Shown here piece after piece: positions 23,903 through 29,625 of a stretch of DNA of 29,625 bases. Both the position numbers and the translations under genes were made by a program. The notes below the pieces were generated by a model. It was given only the letters and a program-made list of their open reading frames with translations, searched no databases and was not told the origin of the DNA. The stretch is from JAQVEM01 sp964616545 (GTDB lineage: Bacteria > Actinomycetota > Humimicrobiia > Humimicrobiales > Humimicrobiaceae): assembly GCA_964616545.1 (NCBI GenBank), contig CAZTUA010000001.1, forward strand, positions 1 to 29,625, written 5' to 3'. How positions within the stretch are numbered: position 1 is the stretch's first letter; every line of letters starts with the position of its first letter.

Positions 23903-24817
23903 ATGAACGGATTTAGAATAAAAAACCGTGCATTATCATTTTTAATTATTCTGGCAGTGTATGTTACTGCTTTTTTTGCAGCTCTGATTGTTTTTAAACT
24001 GTCTTCCGGCATGCATATACTCGTATCAACGTTTCTGGCAGATGTAGCGGCAACACTTGTTGTATGGCTGGCCGGGGTACTCTTTGTAAATTCCAGCGTA
24101 TATGACCCGTACTGGAGTGTGGCGCCCATGGCTATACTTACATGCTGGATAATAATCACAGGAACTTCACTTTCAGTTGTGAAAATTCTTTTTCTGGCTG
24201 CAATTATTGTCTGGGGAATGCGGCTGACATTGAACTGGGCCATTCGCTGGAAAGGCTTGCATCATCAGGATTGGCGCTATATCATGTTTAAAAAAAGGTC
24301 GCCACGTTTCTGGTTTCTTACCAATCTTGCAGGGATTAACCTGATGCCAACAATAATTGTATTTCTGGCTCTTGTCCCGGCATATTTTGGAATGGTGCAG
24401 GAAGCAAAGTTTAATTTCTTTGCTGCGGTTTCTTTTATTGTCTGCATGTCCGCGGTTTTGATTGAATTTGTTTCTGACAGGCAGATGGACCTGTTTAAAA
24501 AAGACAGGTCAAATAAAAATAAATATATTGACCGGGGAATGTGGCGCTACTCGCGTCATCCAAACTATCTTGGAGAAATCCTATTCTGGTGGGGAATATG
24601 GCTGATGCAGATGAGCGTTGCTCCGCACATCTGGATAACAGTGGCAGGGCCCGTATCGGTTACATTTCTATTTGTTTTTATAAGCATACCAGTGATGGAA
24701 AGTCATATTCTGTCCTTAAAACCTGTTTATCGTAATTACCAGAGAAAGGTACCCATGTTAAGCCCGATACCCGGGAAAAAGTATGAGTTTAGGTATTCTG
24801 AAGACTCCGGCAGTTAA
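23903..24817 (+). CDS. DUF1295 (steroid 5-alpha-reductase-like) membrane protein
   Basis: 304 residues with about seven membrane helices. The C-terminal region has the DUF1295/ICMT-type signature RYSRHPNYLGEILFWWGIWL and a following helix and Tyr-rich tail (YRNYQRKVPMLSP). VYDPYWSVAP in the N-terminal third is also typical of this family. Family knowledge: members resemble steroid reductases and membrane methyltransferases; activities are mostly untested. The start is the ATG at 23903. A TTG at 23819 is in frame, but has no ribosome site and adds 28 residues unlike the family. It stands after a terminator and has no obvious partner. Confidence 0.88.
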   Translation: MNGFRIKNRALSFLIILAVYVTAFFAALIVFKLSSGMHILVSTFLADVAATLVVWLAGVLFVNSSVYDPYWSVAPMAILTCWIIITGTSLSVVKILFLAAIIVWGMRLTLNWAIRWKGLHHQDWRYIMFKKRSPRFWFLTNLAGINLMPTIIVFLALVPAYFGMVQEAKFNFFAAVSFIVCMSAVLIEFVSDRQMDLFKKDRSNKNKYIDRGMWRYSRHPNYLGEILFWWGIWLMQMSVAPHIWITVAGPVSVTFLFVFISIPVMESHILSLKPVYRNYQRKVPMLSPIPGKKYEFRYSEDSGS

Positions 24818-24949
24818 CTTTCTCCGTGAAGAGAACTGGCCAGGGTAAGCTTCTATAAGATAGCAGATTATAAATTTATTTAAATCTTTTAAAATGTAAA
24901 GACGTCTAAATAGGATGGCACAACTATAAAAAAATAAAAGGAGTCTAAA

Positions 24950-25402
24950 ATGGGTAATAAAAAAAATAAAATATATATATCAACCCTGGTTATTTTCTGG
25001 CTAACAGTAGTTTCCTTTATTGTGATTGCATTAAATATTTATGCTGTAAATTTAATTGGATTTTTTAGCAGGTATTTATTCTATTCTTCAATTATCGCTT
25101 TATTCTGTCTGGGAACAGCCCTCATTATACTGGCGGCAAAAGCAAAATTCACAAAGATTTCAAAAACATTTTTTATTCTTACGGGTGCCCCGGCTATAGG
25201 CATGATTGCATCTTTGATGCTTCACAATCTCGCGTATGCACTATTAATAAAGTTTTTCGGAGAAGGCATATGGTCGGGTATGGGGAACGAGCCGGTATTT
25301 TTTGTCCTGGCTACAATTGTATGCCCGCTGGTGCTGGTTACAGGCATAATTGGGGGGATAATCCTTATAGCCCGAAAAAAGGTTGTTGATGAAAAAGATT
25401 AA
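24950..25402 (+). CDS. Four-helix membrane protein, unknown
   Basis: 150 residues with four hydrophobic segments: about 10-32, 40-62, 73-95 and 117-141. The loop between helices 3 and 4 contains GEGIWSGMGNEPVFF, and the last helix VCPLVLVTGIIGGIILI. No charged catalytic pattern is seen. The start is secure (AAAAGGAGTCTAAA then ATG). Its end overlaps the start of the next gene by 14 bases, so the two are translationally coupled. I do not recognise a named family. Confidence 0.75.
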   Translation: MGNKKNKIYISTLVIFWLTVVSFIVIALNIYAVNLIGFFSRYLFYSSIIALFCLGTALIILAAKAKFTKISKTFFILTGAPAIGMIASLMLHNLAYALLIKFFGEGIWSGMGNEPVFFVLATIVCPLVLVTGIIGGIILIARKKVVDEKD

Positions 25403-26360
25403 TATATTAAAATGTTTAATTATCCCTATACTTTTTCTGGTAACGGCTACAGTGTTTCCCTGCTGCAGCAGGGGAGCTGAAAGCATTTCTAAAGGCCCGG
25501 GTCTGCTGCAGGATGAAGTAGAGTTTAATATGCTTTCAGCTGCGGATTTGGGCGGCTCGTATGCTACATCAGCTATTGTAAAAAACAATTCAGGTAAGCT
25601 GTACAGCTTCAATATTGAGCTGCTGTACTACGGCCGAAATGACAGACTTCTCAATACAGAGCATGGGGTCATACTTGACCTGTACCCGGGAATGGAAAAG
25701 GCTTTTTTTCATTTAACTTCAGAAAACTGGTCCGGGGCTAAAAGAATTGAAGCAAGGGTAACCAATATTATAAAAGCTGAAGATTGCAGCATTACGCCTG
25801 ATTTTATATTTAATAATCTGTCTGTTCATCATCATGAGCATGGTACCAATGTTTACGGTGAAGTGACAAACCTTGATGATATGCAGTATTCAATCATAAT
25901 CCTGGCAGTAGTATACGATGGGCATGGTAATCCTGTTAAAGCCAATATCCATGGTATCGATAATATTTATCCCGGTGAAACCAGAGTATTATCGGCACCT
26001 TTAATAGGCGAAGACACAGATGAAACTGATTGCCGGGTTTATCTTGAGTCTATTACCAGCGTTTCGGAAGCAAAAGAAAAGGTAAATATCGAATTCCTGA
26101 ATGCGGCAATAAACTATGATAGTGGCACTGACCGCAGCAGTGTGGTGTTTGATATCATAAATCATGATAACCTGGCATACAGAAATATCGGACTTCTTTT
26201 TGGTCTCTATGACGAAGATAAACTCCTTAACGTCATACAGTCATATATCATGAGTATAGGTCCGGAAGAGAGCACGCACTTTGACCAGACACTTATGGAG
26301 GGTAATTGGGAAGATTATGAACTTAAAATTAACATAAATTCTTTTGCAGAGGATGTTTAA
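25389..26360 (+). CDS. Lipoprotein with three FxLYD-like beta-sandwich repeats
   Basis: 323 residues. A basic start, hydrophobic segment and FPCC give a probable lipid-anchored Cys. Three repeats of a beta-sandwich follow (about 45-120, 145-220 and 235-320), each with the pattern V..I.N......NI.LL...YD....L followed by YPG or GPE and a closing strand. The second carries VYGEVTNLDDMQYSIIILAV. This resembles the FxLYD domain found in many extracytoplasmic proteins; it is a structural domain with no set function. The start is ATG 25389, six bases after AAAAGG; two TTG codons upstream are in frame. The overlap with the membrane-protein gene suggests the two products work at the same membrane site. 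Confidence 0.75.
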   Translation: MKKINILKCLIIPILFLVTATVFPCCSRGAESISKGPGLLQDEVEFNMLSAADLGGSYATSAIVKNNSGKLYSFNIELLYYGRNDRLLNTEHGVILDLYPGMEKAFFHLTSENWSGAKRIEARVTNIIKAEDCSITPDFIFNNLSVHHHEHGTNVYGEVTNLDDMQYSIIILAVVYDGHGNPVKANIHGIDNIYPGETRVLSAPLIGEDTDETDCRVYLESITSVSEAKEKVNIEFLNAAINYDSGTDRSSVVFDIINHDNLAYRNIGLLFGLYDEDKLLNVIQSYIMSIGPEESTHFDQTLMEGNWEDYELKININSFAEDV

Positions 26361-26501
26361 GCAGGTGCCGCTGCCGCCTTCATTTGAAAATGAGGCTATA
26401 GAAGAACCGGACTAATATATTTTTTCTGTTATAATGGTTGTTTTTCAATTTACTCTTTAAAGCTTTAGGCAGTAATACTTCAGAATCCCCGTAAAATAAT
26501 T

Positions 26502-26538
26502 AAAAAAAGAATCAGCCATTAAAATAATGACTGATTCT
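26502..26538 (-). terminator. Strong rho-independent terminator
   Basis: AGAATCAG (26508-26515) pairs fully with CTGATTCT (26531-26538), and inside it CATTA (26517-26521) pairs with TAATG (26525-26529) around an AAA loop with one mismatch between. Read on the minus strand the stem is followed by seven T. It lies 27 bases after the stop of the small membrane-protein gene. Confidence 0.85.
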
Positions 26539-26564
26539 GAAAATTATAATATTTCTGTAAGCAT

Positions 26565-26735
26565 CTATGCTTTTTTCTTATCCATCAACCCAATAATTAC
26601 AGCAACAAGACCTATTATAATTTTTACAACTGCATGCCATACAGGTTCGGTTCCAAGATTGATTCCGGGAATGACTGCCAGAACACCCATTGCAGCTACA
26701 AGTATGCCCAGGATAATTAATGATATTTTAGTCAT
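26565..26735 (-). CDS. Small two-helix membrane protein (56 aa)
   Basis: A short gene supported by AAAAGGGG six bases before its ATG and a strong terminator after it. It encodes two membrane helices (about 4-22 and 33-50) joined by INLGTEPVWHA and ending MDKKKA. The basic C-terminus suggests both ends face the cytoplasm. Small proteins of this hairpin type are common in bacteria and usually of unknown role. A plus-strand frame of 74 codons over the same DNA is its shadow. It lies 149 bases after the M23 peptidase gene on the same strand; no terminator is seen between them, so either co-transcription or a separate AT-rich promoter is possible. Confidence 0.8.
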   Translation of the reverse strand: MTKISLIILGILVAAMGVLAVIPGINLGTEPVWHAVVKIIIGLVAVIIGLMDKKKA

Positions 26736-26884
26736 GGCACCCCTTTTCTAAAAAGATAATATTTTAATTTAGTCGTATATTAATAATATTTGTTTCATAA
26801 AAACTATGTTTTAGTTTAATAAATAAAATAGAGTATTGGCTGGAGTTTAATTTATTAAGGGGATATATGTAACGAAAACTTCTT

Positions 26885-28033
26885 TTATAAATAGCCCATA
26901 GGGTCCTTTGGCACTCCATTTATACGCACCTCAAGATGAAGGTGCGGGCCCGTTGTGTATCCTGTTGTTCCCACATAACCTATTAATTGCCCTCTTGATA
27001 CATTCTGTCCGGCAGATACAGCAAATCCTGATAGGTGAGCGTAAAAAGTTGCAAGACCTCCTCCATGGTATATTAAAACGGAATAACCGTATCCTCCATG
27101 ATACTCAGCTTTTATAACCTGGCCACTCTCGCATGCGTAAATAGGTGTACCATTGGGTGCGTACAGGTCAACTCCTGAATGGAATCTTATAGCACCCGAA
27201 AGGGAAGTTCTGGGTCCGAAACCACTTGAAAATTTTCCTGCAACCGGCCAGAGAAGTTTTCCGGTCGGCGCACTTCCGTAACTGTAACTCTGAAGAGCCC
27301 TTGTTATTTCCTTTTCTTTAATAGCCAGCTGATTTTCCATAAGTATAAGAGCTTCTTTGTTTGCCCTTGTAATTGAAAGGAGCTCCTTCTTCTTATCATA
27401 TATATTTTCTACCTCTCTTTTTTTTATTTCAGCCTGATTTATAAGTTTTTCAAGTTCTGCTTTCTCAGATTTTTCTCTTTCTCTTAAATTAAGAATTTCA
27501 TTTCTTGAATCAATTAAAAGCTTTCTATGGCTCTTTATTTCTGAGATAGATTCTGCATCCTTTTCCGCAAGAAGCCTTTTCATTTTTAACCTTGATATAA
27601 ATTCAATAAAATCACCTGAAGCAAAAAGCATCTCTATTGTATTTATATCCCTGCTTTTATAAATAACTTTTATACGGTTATTAAAAATTTCAATCTTCTG
27701 GTTTAGCTCCTCTTCTATTTTGTTTATTTCTTCCTGCTTTATAACAAGTTCAACAGTCGTTTTATCAATTATATTTTTCTTATCGGCAAGTTCCGCATTT
27801 AAATTATTTAAGTCATCTAAAGATGAAAGCAAATCAGCTTCTATATTATTTACGTCTTCAATATATACAGATTCTTCCTTTTTTATATCCTCAATCTTTT
27901 TTTGCGTGGCCTCTTTTTCTGATTTTGTCTTTTCAAGCACATCTTCCAGCGGCTCTGCGGATAATTCAGGCAGGAATAATGTATTTATCACAATTATGGA
28001 TAATAGAAAAAAAATATAAATTCTATATTTCAT
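26885..28033 (-). CDS. M23 peptidase with N-terminal coiled coil (EnvC/CwlO-like layout)
   Basis: 382 residues. Signal peptide (1-26, likely cut after LSA), a long Glu/Lys-rich coiled coil (about 30-245), then a lysostaphin-type M23 domain. Zinc and catalytic residues are intact: HSGVD (285-289) and HLHLEV (364-369). Family knowledge: intact M23 domains cut peptidoglycan cross-bridges. Related coiled-coil proteins such as EnvC control or carry out septal wall cleavage. In EnvC the active site is degenerate, whereas here it looks active. The start is the ATG at 28033; no good ribosome site is visible (ACCACTATGAA precedes it, with another ATG five bases upstream, out of frame). An AT-rich inverted-repeat region lies upstream. 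Confidence 0.92.
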   Translation of the reverse strand: MKYRIYIFFLLSIIVINTLFLPELSAEPLEDVLEKTKSEKEATQKKIEDIKKEESVYIEDVNNIEADLLSSLDDLNNLNAELADKKNIIDKTTVELVIKQEEINKIEEELNQKIEIFNNRIKVIYKSRDINTIEMLFASGDFIEFISRLKMKRLLAEKDAESISEIKSHRKLLIDSRNEILNLREREKSEKAELEKLINQAEIKKREVENIYDKKKELLSITRANKEALILMENQLAIKEKEITRALQSYSYGSAPTGKLLWPVAGKFSSGFGPRTSLSGAIRFHSGVDLYAPNGTPIYACESGQVIKAEYHGGYGYSVLIYHGGGLATFYAHLSGFAVSAGQNVSRGQLIGYVGTTGYTTGPHLHLEVRINGVPKDPMGYL

Positions 28034-28110
28034 TTCATAGTGGTATGGTATTTAAGATTTTAAACCATATCTTAAAAAAGATATTATCAGAATATGGGAA
28101 ATATTTTAAG

Positions 28111-28255
28111 ACTGGAAATATCTGGCCTGAAATAGGTAAAACAATTAAAGATTGTAATAAAACTGTAATTTTAAAGACTATCTTATATTATAAGGACTTA
28201 AAATCTTTAGATTTTTAAGATATGAGATATTTAATGATATGAAGATATTTCCAGT
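28111..28255. repeat. 145-bp element with 13-bp perfect inverted ends
   Basis: ACTGGAAATATCT at 28111-28123 is exactly mirrored by AGATATTTCCAGT at 28243-28255. The interior is AT-rich and non-coding. A miniature inverted-repeat element or a long RNA stem fits; no clear target-site duplication is seen. Confidence 0.5.
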
Positions 28256-28338
28256 TTAGATAGAATTCTTTATACGAGACTGAGTCCGGTTTAATTTTAA
28301 AACTACTTTTATACCGGATCCAAATCCTTAAATAATCC

Positions 28339-28378
28339 GCAGCCGCCTGGCTGTAATAGATTCAAACCAGACGGCCGC
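28339..28378 (-). terminator. GC-rich stem after the WD40-OmpA gene
   Basis: GCAGCCGCCTGG (28339-28350) and CCAGACGGCCGC (28367-28378) pair at 10 of 12 positions around a 16-base loop, about 45 bases past the stop codon. The T-run on the minus strand is poor (ATTATTT), so termination is plausible but not certain. Confidence 0.45.
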
Positions 28379-28424
28379 ATGATTCTTATAAAACAATAAT
28401 TATCAATAAATATCCCGGGCCGGG

Positions 28425-29625
28425 TTATTCAATCTCAATTTCAACTCTACGGTTTAGTTTGCCTGCTCCTCCAAGAAAGTTTCCTTCTGTATCAACATCA
28501 GGGACTTTTAGCTCGGTATCTCCTTTACCGTCAACAAGAAGCTCCCAGCCGTCGACATCATTTTCCCGGGCCCAGTTTTCAAACCAGTCCCTTACTGCAG
28601 TGGCACGGTCAATGGATAGCTGCAGGTTGGAAGAGGCATCACCTCTGCTGTCTGTATGCCCTATAAAGGTCATTTTTGCTTCTGGGAGCGCAGCATGTAA
28701 GTCCTGTGCAAACTCTTCAAGTACTTCATCTGCGCCTGCTTTTAACTCTGAACTGCCGGTATCAAAGAGCACATCGCTGGGTAGAGGTGGTGGTTCTTTC
28801 ATATCTATTTCAGGCTCCTCCAGCGGTTCTGCTCCGGGTAGTCTCCATAGCTCAAGCAACCCGTCATTGGTGCCCACAGCAAGGTGACCACTATCAGGAG
28901 TAAAGGCCAGTACCTGTGGATAATCATCATTTTCTAAATTAATTTCAAGGGTATAGAGAAGTTCCTGTTTGTAAACATCATAAATAGTGACTGCTGATTC
29001 AGTATCCGGTTTTGTCGGTCTTCCAAAGGTAGCTACTGATAAAAAACTTCCATCAGGGGAAAAGGCGATATCAAGGATCTCTCCGGGCACGGTAAGATCG
29101 CCGATATTCTCGATACTGTCTACATCCCACAGGCGTACGAGATATTTGCCATCTTCTCTGACTGCTCCTGCCATTATTGTTTCGCCAGGGGAAAATTTAA
29201 AAGAAGGATCATCGAGTTGTATTTTATCTATTAACTGTTCCTCTTCAAGATCCCAGATATAAACAGTATTATCATTGTGCACAGAAGATAAAATTTTACC
29301 CGAGGGATGATAATCTATATCAAGTATCCAGCGGTTCGTTACCGTCTTTTCTGCAATTTCAGGATTTTCCAGGGCAACGACCTGTTCACCATAATCAATA
29401 TCCCACAGCCATATAATTCCATTTCGGTCACCGGTAGCAATATGTTCTCCGTCAGGGGAAAAAGCAAGGCGGCTGTTATGGGTATGTTTTAATGTCATGT
29501 ATTCTTCCCCGCTATTTAAATCAGTAAGGAGTACTCCAAAATAGCCCTGGCCTGCCCCCAGGATAGAGCCATCCAGCGAGAACTCGAGATCCTCAACCGA
29601 GTGTTCATGAATGATTGCATCTATA
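28425..29625 (-). CDS. WD40-repeat / OmpA-like domain fusion protein (5' end cut by window)
   Basis: The frame stays open to the right window edge, so the gene is partial; an internal ATG at 29498 falls inside a WD40 repeat and is not the start. About six WD40-type blades are visible, with signature pieces such as LAFSPDGEHIATG, IWLWDI, VYIWDL, VRLWDV and IAFSPDGSFLSVA. A Pro/Glu-rich linker follows, then a C-terminal OmpA domain with LFDTGSSELK, IGHTDSRGD and NLQLSIDRATAVRDWF, which contains the Asp and Arg that bind diaminopimelate in peptidoglycan. Inference: an exported propeller scaffold held to the cell wall. The OmpA-like domain alone does not prove an outer membrane. No partner gene is visible within the window. 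Confidence 0.88.
   Translation of the reverse strand, partial: IDAIIHEHSVEDLEFSLDGSILGAGQGYFGVLLTDLNSGEEYMTLKHTHNSRLAFSPDGEHIATGDRNGIIWLWDIDYGEQVVALENPEIAEKTVTNRWILDIDYHPSGKILSSVHNDNTVYIWDLEEEQLIDKIQLDDPSFKFSPGETIMAGAVREDGKYLVRLWDVDSIENIGDLTVPGEILDIAFSPDGSFLSVATFGRPTKPDTESAVTIYDVYKQELLYTLEINLENDDYPQVLAFTPDSGHLAVGTNDGLLELWRLPGAEPLEEPEIDMKEPPPLPSDVLFDTGSSELKAGADEVLEEFAQDLHAALPEAKMTFIGHTDSRGDASSNLQLSIDRATAVRDWFENWARENDVDGWELLVDGKGDTELKVPDVDTEGNFLGGAGKLNRRVEIEIE

Larger units (their letters stand above)
28034..28424. other. Intergenic region rich in inverted repeats
   Basis: No gene. Besides the two elements listed separately, it contains ATATCTT-AAAA-AAGATAT (about 28070-28087) and AAATCT-TT-AGATTT (about 28201-28214), giving many AGATAT/ATATCT strings in both directions. 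It must contain the promoter of the M23 gene and the 3' end of the WD40-OmpA transcript. Confidence 0.5.

Noticed and set aside
26353..26415. 20-residue frame overlapping the end of the FxLYD-like lipoprotein gene in the next frame
   Set aside because: It could be a frameshifted tail (it is Pro/Glu-rich), but AGG directly abuts its ATG and the upstream gene ends normally. Kept only as a note.
26527..26751. 74-codon plus-strand frame
   Set aside because: It is the antisense of a better-supported 56-residue membrane-protein gene and begins inside that gene's terminator.
27823..28218. 131-codon plus-strand frame over the start of the M23 gene
   Set aside because: Antisense to the signal peptide and coiled coil, then runs through repeat-rich non-coding DNA; no ribosome site.

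Overview
The window is AT-rich DNA from a bacterium, with compact genes, clear Shine-Dalgarno sites and sigma70-type promoters. Several predicted lipoproteins with long Glu-rich tethers, a soluble-type ferredoxin/flavodoxin complement, and the mix of families (a DUF4015 glycoside hydrolase, a CapA-like lipoprotein, an EFR1 flavodoxin-ferredoxin, MscL with a C-terminal zinc ribbon, a fused membrane SpeE-like protein) suggest an anaerobic, low-GC, probably uncultivated lineage. The sequence does not settle the phylum. No phage, transposase, CRISPR array or rRNA was found. One tRNA gene (Val, anticodon GAC) is present.

Layout. 0.37-5.3 kb: a membrane-anchored isoaspartyl methyltransferase converges on a two-gene minus-strand unit (CapA-like lipoprotein, then a SpeE-like membrane protein). 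5.5-12 kb: MscL, then a run of redox genes (flavodoxin, a small coiled-coil protein plus exported MsrA, a DUF6512-like membrane protein, an EFR1 protein, a thioredoxin-reductase-like flavoprotein, an aldo/keto reductase). 12.1-13.9 kb: a beta-CASP RNase-like gene that ends 2 to 3 bases from a convergent tRNA-Val with its own promoter. 14-17.2 kb: a two-helix coiled-coil membrane protein, a long TspO-like protein, a T4-EndoV-like small protein divergent from an ICMT-like membrane methyltransferase, and PsiE. 17.3-20.7 kb: a MarR-MATE operon with a clear operator/promoter, then an MFS permease. 20.8-24.8 kb: two envelope lipoproteins (DUF4015 glycoside hydrolase and polysaccharide deacetylase) and a DUF1295 protein. 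24.9-29.6 kb: a membrane protein/FxLYD-like lipoprotein pair, a 56-aa membrane protein with a strong terminator, an M23 peptidase, and a WD40-OmpA fusion that runs off the right edge.

Two themes recur. One is cell-envelope polysaccharide and peptidoglycan work (CapA, GH, deacetylase, M23, OmpA-like). The other is redox repair (MsrA, TrxR-like, EFR1, flavodoxin). Most of the window is ordinary chromosome. The parts most worth a second look are the WD40-OmpA fusion, the split GH/deacetylase pair, the MarR operator, a 145-bp element with 13-bp inverted ends, and two exported proteins whose best start codons appear to be ATA/ATT rather than ATG/GTG/TTG.
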